The position numbers were made by a program, and so were the translations under genes. Of a DNA stretch of 11,502 nucleotides, positions 1 through 7,735 are shown one piece after another. Under the pieces are notes generated by a model, which saw only the letters and a list, made by a program, of their open reading frames with translations, did not search any database and was not told the origin of the DNA. Source of the DNA: Acetobacteraceae bacterium (lineage in GTDB: Bacteria; Pseudomonadota; Alphaproteobacteria; Acetobacterales; Acetobacteraceae); contig JASHVB010000050.1 in NCBI GenBank assembly GCA_030039695.1, positions 1 through 11,502 of the forward strand, read 5' to 3'. Numbering within the stretch: the stretch's first letter is position 1; each line of letters opens with the position of its first letter.

Positions 1-593
1 GCAGCCCGCCAGCCCAGAACCTCCCCGACGTCGAGGTCTCGGAAGAAAATCGGCGAACCCAGCGAGATCGAGCCGAGCCGCTGTCCCTTCAACAGGAATG
101 TGCGTCCCGGAAGGCTGGCGCTGAGGATAGGCGGCTCCTCCTGGCCAACAAACCTCCGTCTAGCCTTGCCACCGTTGGGTCCGGGCATCATAGCCACATA
201 TGAACCGGAAATCAGCGTTCCGATACCGGATATGCTTCCGGCAAATAACCTTGGCCTAGCGACCCAGAAGATCGTGTTGTCCGTCAGCAAGGGGTCAGCC
301 TGGCGCGTTGTTGCGATCCTCACGACGACCCGGGAATGGTCTGGCGTTAGGTCCAGACTCTGGACTGTACCAAGAGCGATGTCTTTGAACTTCAACTGAG
401 ACTGACCTGCCTCGAGCCCTTCCGCGCTATCAAAGGTCACGAGGATTGTAGGACCGCGCTTTGCGTATGTGTCCCAAGCGAGCCATGCCCCAAGCGCAAT
501 CGCTAAAAGAGGTATAAACCAGATGATTGAGACACGACGTGACCGCCGCGTGAGCGCCGTTGTACTTGGCGGCGCGACGTTGGTCTCATTCAT
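1..593 (-). CDS. pqiB: PqiB-type MCE-domain intermembrane transport protein, C-terminus outside window
   Basis: The frame is open from an ATG at 593 to the window edge, giving 197 visible residues of a protein that is usually about 550. A short cytoplasmic arm (residues 1-20, Arg-rich near RRSRR) is followed by one membrane segment at about 21-40 (IIWFIPLLAIALGAWLAW). The first MCE domain starts near residue 45, with VTFDSAEGLEAGQSQLKFKD followed by IALGTVQSLDL. The PqiB-like stretches FWVARPRL and GTLISGSYVAMMPG follow. A second MCE repeat begins near residue 175 (LGSISLGSPIFFRDLDVGEV). In this family the protein is anchored in the inner membrane and its MCE rings form a periplasmic conduit for lipid between the two membranes. 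No pqiA lies upstream; the preceding same-strand gene is a small lipoprotein. The start has no strong Shine-Dalgarno site, but no better upstream start is visible. The family assignment is firm; the substrate is unknown. Confidence 0.88.
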   Translation of the reverse strand, partial: MNETNVAPPSTTALTRRSRRVSIIWFIPLLAIALGAWLAWDTYAKRGPTILVTFDSAEGLEAGQSQLKFKDIALGTVQSLDLTPDHSRVVVRIATTRQADPLLTDNTIFWVARPRLFAGSISGIGTLISGSYVAMMPGPNGGKARRRFVGQEEPPILSASLPGRTFLLKGQRLGSISLGSPIFFRDLDVGEVLGWRA

Positions 594-760
594 AGCGGTG
601 AGAATTCCGACAGCGCCATCGCAATAATCGCCGGCGCAGGGCGGTACACCCGAGTTCTGGATCGGGTCATGATCACCCTATCCTTTCTGTCTGGCCTGGA
701 GCTGGGCTTCTATGCCGGGCATACGGACCACCGATGTGGCGCATTACTGATAACAGCGTG

Positions 761-1231
761 CTACTCCATTGAGATCACTACCGCGTCACCACCGAGACTG
801 AGCATCAGACCCTCACGCTTGGCCTTTAGATGTAAAATCACACCGGCCTCGTTCTGTAGCCAGAGATCGCCGGCACTATCGGTCCCAAGTGCGAACCCGT
901 AACGCGCCTGGCCATAAGTGCCCTGGAATTGCGCCAGCGAGCTGAGCTTGTAGACCTCACCTGACGCGCTGATCGTCGATGCACCGATGCCACCGATCCC
1001 GAGGCCCGCCACAGTGAATGGGTAGGCTGCGCCGTTGTAGTAAAGCGTGCCACTTCCTCCGCCGCCGCTCGCCAGATAGGCTACCTGGACTTGCTGCATG
1101 TCGATGGTTGCGTCGGGCGCAAGTCCAGCAACCGATTCAGGCCCCAACTTGATAGAAGTCGAGCATGCCGTGCTCAGCAGAACCGCCACTGCCGTAAGAA
1201 GGCCCTGCCAAGTTTTCTTGCGGTTAGTCAT
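761..1231 (-). CDS. small predicted lipoprotein, conserved but unassigned
   Basis: This encodes 156 residues from the ATG at 1231. The frame stays open upstream to 1330, but the chosen start places a lipoprotein-type signal at the N-terminus: MTNRKK, a hydrophobic core (LLTAVAVLLS), then STAC with the candidate lipidated Cys at residue 23. Ser rather than Leu at -3 makes the lipobox slightly atypical. The mature part is Gly-rich and beta-like (GSGTLYYNGAAYPF, GLGIGGIGAST, GTYGQARYGFALGT, LWLQNEAGVIL, LMLSLGGDAVVI). This repetitive layout resembles small secreted proteins I have seen annotated only as hypothetical. No catalytic motif is visible. It is 167 bases upstream of the pqiB-like gene on the same strand, so co-transcription is possible but not shown. 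An outer-membrane or periplasmic location is inferred from the signal. Confidence 0.72.
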   Translation of the reverse strand: MTNRKKTWQGLLTAVAVLLSTACSTSIKLGPESVAGLAPDATIDMQQVQVAYLASGGGGSGTLYYNGAAYPFTVAGLGIGGIGASTISASGEVYKLSSLAQFQGTYGQARYGFALGTDSAGDLWLQNEAGVILHLKAKREGLMLSLGGDAVVISME

Positions 1232-1656
1232 GACTGGCGCGTTCAACTGTGGTACTCCCACGGCAAGAACAGTCACGATTGATGCGGCTGTTTGATCGAC
1301 CGACGGTGCTTCGGGCGCGGTGATCAACACAGGCTCGTGACAAGTCTCTCGCTCTCACCGTCACAATGGGCGATCAGCATGAACGCAGCTATGCACTTTC
1401 GGAATCTGCCAAACAAATTGGCATTGTCACTATATCCCGACGTGGATCAGATATCGCGTCCGCTTATGCGCGGGTTGCATGGATAGCTCAGGTACGGCGG
1501 ATAGGAGCGACAACCGGCCGGCACGGTTGCGATCGCGTGGAGCTGACTTCGGGTTTGATTCCGACCCAGGCCGCCGATGTTCTGCCGATATTGCATAGCG
1601 TGCGTAGCTTTCCGGTCTTAGTGCCGTTCTAGGCCACATCCAGGGGATAAAGTGCT
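1232..1656. other. intergenic region between divergent envelope genes
   Basis: These 425 bases separate the minus-strand lipoprotein gene from the plus-strand OmpA-family gene, so both promoters should lie here. I found no -35/-10 pair with acceptable spacing and no clear operator. Short open frames here (for example an 88-codon plus-strand frame at 1366-1632) lack a Shine-Dalgarno site and recognisable sequence, and I do not call them. The only clear signal is the ribosome site AGGGGA at 1642-1647, nine bases before the OmpA-family start. Confidence 0.6.
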
Positions 1657-2841
1657 ATGGACTCGTGGGTCAGGGCGGCTCGACGCATCCTGATGCTGTC
1701 GGCCATCGGGGTCGGAACATCGTTCAGCGCACATGCCCAACAAGCGCTGGGTTATCCCATCGACGGGCTTTATATTGGGGTCGCTGGCGGCTTTAACCTC
1801 AAGGGCAATGAATCCATCAAGAACTTGAGTTTGAACGGGCGTCCTTTCAGCAGCGGGCTCAGCACGCCGAACCTGAATGCAGCATTGGACCTCGGCGGCG
1901 CGGCGGTCGGCGAAATCGGCTGGGGATTCGGCAACGGACTCCGTGCCGAAGTGGAATTCGACTATCGGGGCAACAGCTTCAGCCATGTCAGCGGCCTGAA
2001 CGCATCCGGCTTTGGGGCCAGCACCTCCGCCACTGGCTCCGAGCAGCTCTGGGGCCCGATGTTCAACGTCGACTACGACTTCGTTGGCGTGGTGCCGTGG
2101 GTGATCCCATATGTGGGAGTCGGCATCGGATATCAGCGGGCACACCTGTCGAACTTCGAAGCATTCGGCACTGGCACGGCGACAGCGTTGTCACCCGTGC
2201 TCGGCTCCAACGACACAAGGGCGTCCTTCGCGGTACAGGGCATTGTTGGTACCGCCATACCGGTTGACCAAGTGCCTGGCCTGTCGGTGACCGTCGAGTA
2301 TCGCATCCTCGCACTAACCGGGACCCGCACCTACAATGCGGGTCTGACCGCCACGGTGCCAGGCGTTGGCAGCGTCACGCAGACCGGCACCTTCCAGTGG
2401 GGACATCAATACAACAATACCTTTCTGTTCGGCGTGCGCTACGCATTCGGTGTAACGCCTCCACCCCCCGCTCCCGCGCCGGTTACCGCGCCAGCGCCTG
2501 CCGTTCAGCCGGCCCGCTCCTACCTGGTGTTCTTCGACTGGGACAAAGCCACGCTGACCGATCGCGCCCGGCAGATCATCAGGGAGGCGGCGGACAATTC
2601 GAGCCACGTGCAGTATACACGTATCGACGTGAACGGTTATACCGACACGTCCGGTTCGCCGCAGTACAACCAGCGGCTATCGGTCCGTCGAGCGGAGACT
2701 GTCGCGGGGGAACTGGTGCGTGATGGCGTGCCGCGTCAAGCCATTGCCATCCAGGGCTTCGGCGAGACGCACCTGCTGGTTCCAACCGCACAGGACGTGC
2801 GTGAGCCACAGAACCGACGGGTCGAGATAATCATACACTGA
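1657..2841 (+). CDS. OmpA-family outer-membrane protein (beta-barrel plus peptidoglycan-binding domain)
   Basis: An intact gene of 394 residues. A signal peptide covers residues 1-27, with cleavage after AHA. Residues 28 to about 264 look like an eight-stranded-type barrel, with alternating beta segments such as GLYIGVAGGFNL, LRAEVEFDYRG, WVIPYVGVGIGYQ, LSVTVEYRILAL and NTFLFGVRYAF. A Pro/Ala linker at about 265-287 leads to a C-terminal OmpA domain (about 290-394). Asp330 (YTDTSG) and Arg345 (LSVRRAE) have the 15-residue spacing of the diaminopimelate-binding Asp/Arg pair known from Acinetobacter OmpA, and the terminal NRRVEI motif is present. The family tethers the outer membrane to peptidoglycan. 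An AGGGGA site nine bases upstream supports the start. The gene stands alone, with divergent genes to its left and a convergent gene about 1 kb to its right. Confidence 0.95.
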   Translation: MDSWVRAARRILMLSAIGVGTSFSAHAQQALGYPIDGLYIGVAGGFNLKGNESIKNLSLNGRPFSSGLSTPNLNAALDLGGAAVGEIGWGFGNGLRAEVEFDYRGNSFSHVSGLNASGFGASTSATGSEQLWGPMFNVDYDFVGVVPWVIPYVGVGIGYQRAHLSNFEAFGTGTATALSPVLGSNDTRASFAVQGIVGTAIPVDQVPGLSVTVEYRILALTGTRTYNAGLTATVPGVGSVTQTGTFQWGHQYNNTFLFGVRYAFGVTPPPPAPAPVTAPAPAVQPARSYLVFFDWDKATLTDRARQIIREAADNSSHVQYTRIDVNGYTDTSGSPQYNQRLSVRRAETVAGELVRDGVPRQAIAIQGFGETHLLVPTAQDVREPQNRRVEIIIH

Positions 2842-3862
2842 CTGGTTGCGGACGGGTCGGATCACGGGGACCCGAGCGCATCATGAATGACATTGCGGTG
2901 GACAAAGAACCAGGGGCTGCTGCTGCTAAGTGAGATGGATCGATGTCATAGGTGATTCATGCCATGGCGCGCGATCAACATGCATCTGGTTGTGCAGTGC
3001 GGCCTGGCTGGAGGGGACCTGGCTGCACTTGAGCTCGGGTTGCCCGCTTTGGCGCGGTCGCGTTCAGCCACTTCGCGGAGTACGCCTTAACTAAGCTCGG
3101 CTGTTGCCTTGCAAACGTGGGTGACGAGATGGAGAACCTCGCTCCGTATGGCGGACTCAGCAGGAAGCACCTGTGTTCGACTTCCGGCTTGGGCCGTAAC
3201 CTCGCAGGCTTAGAACCGAGACGACGCAACGAACCCGACCTCCCTTTCCAGCCGCACGCACTGACGTTCTGCTCAAGGCCGAGGAAACCGTCCGCGCAGG
3301 CCAGGGCTTGGGAATAATGTAAGATCTCACCCGTTGGCGTCCGTGCACTGCCATCGGCTCAATCCTGACGAGGCGGGTATACGGATTTGCGGATTACGAG
3401 ACTGGATACCCACGGAATCGAATTGACCGCGAACCTCCGACTGGACAGCAAAGCGGGAGGACTTGCTGGCGCTAGCGCGTTAGCTCACGTTGCACCCGCC
3501 GGGTGCCGCGATGACGATGATGATCACTGGCAAAATGGTTTTGTTCGGGTTTGCGCGAGGCACGATTGGCCTGGGTATGCCCGCGTGTCGTTCTGCACCT
3601 ATCCCATCTGCCCCAAGCGCGAAGAGCAGACCGACTATTCCAGGTTCGGTTCCGGCCCGGCGCTTTCTTGGAGCCTAGTTTCGGATCTCCGTGAGGGCGA
3701 CGCACACGGCTGCGGCAGGCATGGGACTGTATTGCACGCTCGACCGCGTTGCCAAGTTTAGTCCAGTTCACCCCGGCGATTCAATGCTGCGAGTCCTATA
3801 GGTAGATTGAGCCACGAAGTTGTGCTTTCCTCACTGATCCTGGTTTCAATACGGAGAACCTA
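2842..3862. other. 1 kb region with no recognisable gene
   Basis: This lies between the OmpA-family gene and the convergent broken gene at 3863. Its open frames are short, Arg/Pro-rich and present on both strands at once, as expected of non-coding high-GC DNA. The longest is a 124-codon plus-strand frame at 3387-3761 containing a run of five Asp. It has no Shine-Dalgarno site and nothing I recognise. A 62-codon plus-strand frame at 3490-3678 overlaps it. No RNA gene or transposon end is visible. Confidence 0.5.
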
Positions 3863-4528
3863 TCAAACCCAAGCCGTGTAATCACACAGCCCTTTGGCGA
3901 AGCGCTCTATCGCAGTTGCGACGTGATCAAGCGCACGCATAGATGTACCGCGCGGCGACCGACCGCACCGGGCGAGCCCATGGAAGTCGGTGCGAGGCCG
4001 GCACGGCAGCGTTATACCGCCAGCCTCGTCGTCTTCCGCCACAGTCGCCCACACCGGTTGCGTGACAGTGCCTCGACGATGGGAGGCGGTATTTTCGGCC
4101 GCACCGCCTTCAACCGTCGAGCCGGCGCCTAGCCCCCCGCCGCCGTAGCTGTCGATGACTATTGGCTTGAAACTGGCGTTCGCACAACCTTCGCCGGTTA
4201 GTGTGGCACCTTGCTCCTCTACGCCAGTCACGGTTCCAACTGGGCCGTTGCCCATGATTGATTTCAAAGTGAATTTAATGTCTTTCCCATTCATAGACCC
4301 ATTGACTTCGCTAAGTCCGCTCATATCGGAGTATCACATAATTCCATGCAAGGCGCCGGAAGGGTCCCCGCCGATCCGCCAAGCGATGTTCGGACAATTA
4401 GCTACGTTGGACCCCGTCATTCCCGAAAAGCGAGGCATGTAGCCCGTTTGAGCGCTCGCCGGGGTATAATAGGCAAGAGTCGCCATTGTGCCAGTTACGA
4501 TAAGTGTGGTTGCTTTTGGAAGTCGCAT
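3863..4528 (-). pseudogene. small exported protein interrupted by one in-frame TGA
   Basis: From the ATG at 4528 the frame encodes a clear signal peptide (residues 1-26, cleavage after ASA) and then 38 mature residues including NCPNIAWRI with Cys45. It is stopped by TGA at 4334-4336 (codon 65). The same frame then continues uninterrupted for 156 codons, beginning YSDMSGLSEVNGSMNGKD and including MGNGPVGTVTG (residues 92-102) and GEGCANASF (112-120). I recall related small Acetobacteraceae proteins with C-P-N-I...W, an aromatic residue followed by YSDMSG or YADLSG, then MGNGPVG and GEGCAN in that order; in these a Tyr or Trp sits where the TGA is. A TGG-to-TGA nonsense change is the simplest reading. 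Cys45 and Cys115 could form a disulfide. After a Gly-rich stretch (about residue 128) the tail becomes Arg-rich and may be an unrelated extension. GGAGG at 4534-4538, five bases upstream, fixes the start. The protein family has no known function. Confidence 0.7.
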
Positions 4529-5315
4529 CTTGTCCTCCATTGCGTTGTCCACCCACTTGCTCCTTTACGCTGGCACTGCGGGGACTGACTATGCAGTTCC
4601 GGAAAAATAGGTGCTGCCGGGGTGAAGTTCGTAGCGTCGCCGCAGAAGCGCGACGCCGACAGCGAAGCGGTGGCGAGCGCCGCCTCGGCATATCCCGGCG
4701 TTGTTCTGACCACTCCGGACACCGCTTGAGCCAGCACATTGCTCATCGCCGTCCAGTGCCCGCTGATTGCTACTGGTGTCTTCTAAATGAAGATCATGTG
4801 ACGGCCTTTAGTGCCGCCGCTGCTGCGGGATGGGCGTTTTGGCATTACACCGCTTAAAGTCCAGCGCATGCGCGCTGGCATGGCTGAAATCTTGTCCATC
4901 GCGGTGATCGAGGGGTGCCCTCGGATTGGATCCACGAGGCTTGCTGATGGTCGCATTTGTTCACAACGCGGGGCGGCGTACGGCCAATAGCTACGCCCCC
5001 TGCCGCGCCCTTGATGGTGCAACAGCTACCGGAATCTGACGCTGCTTTTGCATTTCCCGGCCGGTTTCACGTCACGCGTCTCCACGGTAACATTGTACTT
5101 CATGGTGGGAGGCCCAAACGGTCTGTTCCACGCAGACGGAGGCAGGGAGCCCGCGCCGAACACGCCCGGGCAAGCGAGTACACCCAGGCAGCCGCAGAAT
5201 GGCGACAAGGAAGACTCGGCCTTTCCGTCACATAATACCGTATTTGTTGCCTGCACGCGGCACCACTGTTTGACCCCACACACTCCAGGACCACGGCATC
5301 GGCGATAGCATACGA
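4529..5315. other. intergenic region, no supported gene
   Basis: These 787 bases separate the outer-membrane barrel gene (5316-6191, minus) from the TGA-broken gene downstream of it. A minus-strand frame at 4495-4746 (83 codons, starting MSNVLAQAVSGVV) would overlap the next gene's start by 34 bases; it has no Shine-Dalgarno site and no recognised sequence. Another minus-strand frame ends near 5026 with MKYNVTVETRDVKPAGK, which looks protein-like but is too short to call. The promoter of the downstream gene should lie near 4540-4620, but I cannot identify it. Confidence 0.45.
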
Positions 5316-6191
5316 CTAGAACCTGAAATTGGCGGCGAGGAGTACGCCGCCCAACGACAGATCTTGCACCCCCAAACCTGTATTCCCTGCAAACTTGAGA
5401 TAGCGATAACCGACCGAAACGTCGGCCCAGGTTGCAGCATGATAGCCGATACCGGCGTAGAGCTGCCAGGTTACCGGCGCGCTTCCGCCGCCGGCATCAG
5501 CATAGAATGGGATATAGAACTGGCTGTTGGGAATGTTGATGCGCCCCTTCACACCGCCGACGCCCTCGACGAGGGTCCTGCTGATGCTGAAGCTACCAAT
5601 GCGCGATAGGCCAATCGTCCTGTCAGGAAGCAGAATGTCGCTGGTGAGCGCGTAATCGGTTGTGTCGCCCACGACAAGCATGCGCATGCCGACCACGGCA
5701 TCGATGTTGCCCCATTCGCCTCCCGCCAGTGTATAGCCCCCGGCGAGCGACCAGATCGTTGTTGCTAACCGCGCGCCGGTACTGACCTGCTGTTCGAGCG
5801 GAATATTGATTGGACCGGAGCCTGGATTGAAAGTTGAGAGGCGCGTGTTGCTTGTGGTCAGGCTGGCATTGACATAGATCAGATCGGTCATGATGGTTAC
5901 CGGCCCATACCGAGCCTCGGCACCCCCCACAAGCCCAAAATTGAGCTTCGAGAGGTAGTCGCCAACACCGGCGCTGAGGTCTGTCGTCACGGTGCCGCCG
6001 CGCGGGCCGCTCAGGCTGACCGTAGACGAGAGCGTCGGCAGCCAAACATAGGGCGTGACGGCGAACGTCCAGCCTGGCGCAGACCCCGGCTCCACCGGCG
6101 TGGTGGCTACCTGAGCAGTGGCGGCCCCTGAAAATCCGACGGCGCCCACCACCGCCGCCGCGACCCATATAGTACTTCGGCCCAAAGTCAT
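5316..6191 (-). CDS. outer-membrane beta-barrel protein
   Basis: This encodes 291 residues from the ATG at 6191. The chosen start gives a normal signal peptide (MTLGRSTIW, hydrophobic core AAAVVGAVGF, cleavage after ATA near residue 26), and GGCGG lies just upstream. An alternative ATG at 6224 would add 11 residues. The mature part begins with PGWTFAVTPYVWLPTL and continues with alternating amphipathic strands (KLNFGLVGGAEARYGPV, TIMTDLIYVNASL, TTIWSLAGGYTLAGG, WQLYAGIGYHA, WADVSVGYRYLKF). It ends in LLAANFRF, and a C-terminal Phe is the usual recognition signal for outer-membrane assembly by BamA. The TPYVWLP...LNFG...EARYG...TDLIYV pattern is one I associate with uncharacterised outer-membrane proteins of Acetobacteraceae and relatives. 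Pore or receptor function cannot be told. A 321-codon frame in another register on the same strand (5623-6588) is a shadow. Confidence 0.85.
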   Translation of the reverse strand: MTLGRSTIWVAAAVVGAVGFSGAATAQVATTPVEPGSAPGWTFAVTPYVWLPTLSSTVSLSGPRGGTVTTDLSAGVGDYLSKLNFGLVGGAEARYGPVTIMTDLIYVNASLTTSNTRLSTFNPGSGPINIPLEQQVSTGARLATTIWSLAGGYTLAGGEWGNIDAVVGMRMLVVGDTTDYALTSDILLPDRTIGLSRIGSFSISRTLVEGVGGVKGRINIPNSQFYIPFYADAGGGSAPVTWQLYAGIGYHAATWADVSVGYRYLKFAGNTGLGVQDLSLGGVLLAANFRF

Positions 6192-6302
6192 GACCGCCAA
6201 CCAGGCTCTGTGCCGTTCGCTCATCACACTCGCCCCCGCCCTGCAACACGACTGTCCAATGATTTGTCCGCATGCAGACCCTAAAGGCCTCATTCCGGGC
6301 GG

Positions 6303-6527
6303 CTATGCGATTTCGGCACAATCGATGGGCGCCTGCTTCCAGGGACGCCCGATCCGAGTGGTTGGGTCGGTGCGTTTCTGGCACCGATGCTGCGCGGCCG
6401 GTCGGAAGGACCGTCTGACGTCTCGGCATATGCCAATTGCCGTGTCGCGGGCCAAAAGCAGCCCGACCATTGGCCCAGTGGCTATAGTCAGCGACATCGC
6501 CACCACGGCCGCCAGGACGTTGCGCAT
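6303..6527 (-). CDS. possible small exported protein, doubtful
   Basis: This is a 74-codon frame from the ATG at 6527 (another ATG lies three codons upstream at 6536). The first 28 residues look like a signal peptide or membrane anchor: MRNVLAAVVAMSLTIATG, then PMVGLLLARDTA. The rest is Arg- and Cys-containing with no recognised motif. It lies on the same strand as, and 111 bases upstream of, the barrel gene. The Shine-Dalgarno evidence is weak. It could be a real small gene, a decayed gene with only the signal-peptide part preserved, or chance. Confidence 0.28.
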   Translation of the reverse strand: MRNVLAAVVAMSLTIATGPMVGLLLARDTAIGICRDVRRSFRPAAQHRCQKRTDPTTRIGRPWKQAPIDCAEIA

Positions 6528-6718
6528 ACTGCTCATGAGAATGTCGCCTCGCGAGCTCTTTGCGCCGATCCGCGGCCGAGGGCCGCATTCCGAAACGTCA
6601 GCGGCCGCATTGTAAGGCCTCGGCGGCGGCGTGACACGCCGCGCTAGCGGCGAACGGCACTGCAGTTCCGCTTGCTGCTCAGATCATTCCAGACCGTCAG
6701 TGTCGTAGCGGTTGCAGT

Positions 6719-6925
6719 TCATATGAGTCGCTCACGGAGCACATCGGCGGTGTGCTGCAACTGCGCCAGGATCATCTGGTCATCGATGCAAGCTTCGCGG
6801 GCGCGCGCAACAACCTCAGCGATTTTGTCGGCGACCTGTTGCGCGGGCTCCGCATTCACGCCGGCACCGATCCGGCGAGCCGCCTGTTTCCACGGGTTGT
6901 CAGGAGTGTTGCCGCGGTCGCTCAT
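6719..6925 (-). CDS. 68-residue hypothetical protein, last of a three-ORF unit
   Basis: The sequence starts MSDRGNTPDNPWKQAARRIG and continues with a helical, charged region (QQVADKIAEVVARAREACID, then DQMILAQLQHTADVLRERLI). Heptad-like hydrophobic spacing suggests a short helical hairpin or coiled coil with a single Cys. An ATG at 6958 would add 11 residues; I prefer 6925 because the extension is compositionally unlike the rest, but neither start has a strong ribosome site. It follows the 42-residue ORF on the same strand, with 45 bases (or 12 from the longer start) between them. There is no homology I can name. The protein-like composition and neighbours support it as a real gene, perhaps of phage or plasmid origin. 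Confidence 0.55.
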   Translation of the reverse strand: MSDRGNTPDNPWKQAARRIGAGVNAEPAQQVADKIAEVVARAREACIDDQMILAQLQHTADVLRERLI

Positions 6926-6970
6926 GTGCAAATTCGCCCGAGTAGTGCCTGTACCCATCCACCAGCCCAG

Positions 6971-7099
6971 TTAGGGCGGCGTCGATGGGTTGGACACGAT
7001 TGTCCGCAGGGCAGCATGGTCAGCGTCGGTGCCGGCGATCTCCTCGCGGGTGTGTGTCTGCTGCCCGACGAGGAACTCAGGGGTCACCGTTTCGCTCAT
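6971..7099 (-). CDS. 42-residue hypothetical protein, translationally coupled to upstream ORF
   Basis: It begins MSETVTPEFLVGQQTHTREE and ends in NPSTPP before TAA. Its ATG overlaps the stop of the preceding membrane-protein ORF as ATGA (7096-7099), the classical arrangement for coupled translation, and this is the main reason for calling so short a frame. The protein is acidic and hydrophilic, with no signal peptide or membrane segment. Function is unknown; a small cytoplasmic partner of the upstream membrane protein is possible but unsupported beyond the gene order. Confidence 0.5.
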   Translation of the reverse strand: MSETVTPEFLVGQQTHTREEIAGTDADHAALRTIVSNPSTPP

Positions 7100-7293
7100 C
7101 TTCGGAACCCCCGCACGAAGGAAACGCAAATTCGCAATAACAGCGATATGATGAGTCCGGAAACCAAGCCACCAGCGATCAGGCGGGATGTCTGCGCCAC
7201 CACATTCCCACTATAGAAGTTAGATGCGCCGATAATGCCGCCGTCAATAACAAAGCCAGCGACGAACGCCGCAAGCCACCAATACCATCTCAT
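7096..7293 (-). CDS. 65-residue two-helix membrane protein
   Basis: The sequence starts MRWYWWLAAFVAGFVIDGGI. Two hydrophobic segments are visible: about residues 5-25, and about 38-56 (LIAGGLVSGLIISLLLRIC). They are separated by a short polar stretch (SNFYSGNVVAQTSR), and the protein ends in a basic tail (VRGFRR). A perfect GGAGG at 7302-7306, eight bases upstream, fixes the start and argues for real translation. It heads a unit with the 42- and 68-residue ORFs. Very small two-helix membrane proteins next to tiny soluble ORFs occur in phage, plasmid and toxin-antitoxin settings; which applies here cannot be decided from sequence alone. Confidence 0.65.
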   Translation of the reverse strand: MRWYWWLAAFVAGFVIDGGIIGASNFYSGNVVAQTSRLIAGGLVSGLIISLLLRICVSFVRGFRR

Positions 7294-7735
7294 TCATGCG
7301 GCCTCCGGTCTGTGTCTGCCCTGCCGGGATGCGCCGAGGATGATTTCGATCATGTTTGCCCTCGTCAGGAGTCGCTCGGACAGATTTCGGGCGCCGAGCG
7401 CCAGAAGATTTCACCCGAGCCCGCGACGAGAAGGATAACGGTGGAGACGTTGGCCGATTGGCGCCTCGCGGCGGCACACCTTGTCCCAGGCCGGGTGGTC
7501 CTCAGCAACATCGTCCGACGTGTGTCCGACCTTGCGGCAATGTTCGGACCCGCCGTCTCACATTTGAGGCACCAGAGGCAAGCAAATTCTCGAAGTAGCA
7601 GCATTTTTGTCCCGCATACGTCAATCGCAGGCACTTGTTCTCTCTGATTCTGTCATCTGATCAATTGCAGCGACGCGACAAGCAGCAGGATGCTCACGAT
7701 GGGCTGGAAGTATATCATGCTGCGGCCGACATCGA
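7294..7735. other. gene-poor stretch with a decayed transposase-like segment
   Basis: No intact gene is supported. On the minus strand at about 7463-7512 a short readable segment gives DVAEDHPAWDKVCRREAP. It is similar to a plus-strand segment at 8099-8148. The rest shows frames open on both strands with no recognisable content. Just upstream of the recombinase remnant's stop there is a 21-codon hydrophobic minus-strand frame (7653-7718) with no Shine-Dalgarno site, which I do not call. Confidence 0.4.
7463..7512 (-). repeat. diverged segment A, paired with 8099-8148 in opposite orientation
   Basis: This 50-base minus-strand segment matches the plus-strand segment at 8099-8148 at 34 of 50 positions without gaps, counted by eye. 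Both encode PAW-x-K-x-CRREA in the corresponding frame (DHPAWDKVCRREA here). Protein-level conservation with scattered base changes suggests two relatives of one coding sequence, not a recent duplication. The pattern reminds me of the N-terminal region of some Mu/DDE-type transposases (PAW-x-x-A-CRREA-x-I-R), but that is from memory and tentative. Confidence 0.4.

Noticed and set aside
2853..2874. Terminator hairpin (CGGGTC/GACCCG) after the OmpA-family gene
   Set aside because: Only six base pairs with a 10-base loop and no T-run. It may form, but there is no real support for termination.
3387..3761. 124-codon plus-strand frame with a run of five Asp
   Set aside because: No Shine-Dalgarno site, no recognisable motif, and overlapping open frames on both strands.
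4334..4336. Selenocysteine at the TGA
   Set aside because: The position is aromatic in remembered relatives and not Cys, and no bacterial SECIS-like hairpin is evident immediately downstream.
5623..6588. 321-codon minus-strand open frame
   Set aside because: It overlaps the outer-membrane barrel gene in another register and has low-complexity Arg/Gly/His-rich sequence with no signal peptide or family feature. It is a shadow of high-GC coding sequence.
7653..7718. 21-residue hydrophobic minus-strand micro-ORF
   Set aside because: No ribosome site, very short, and next to decayed sequence, so chance is likely.
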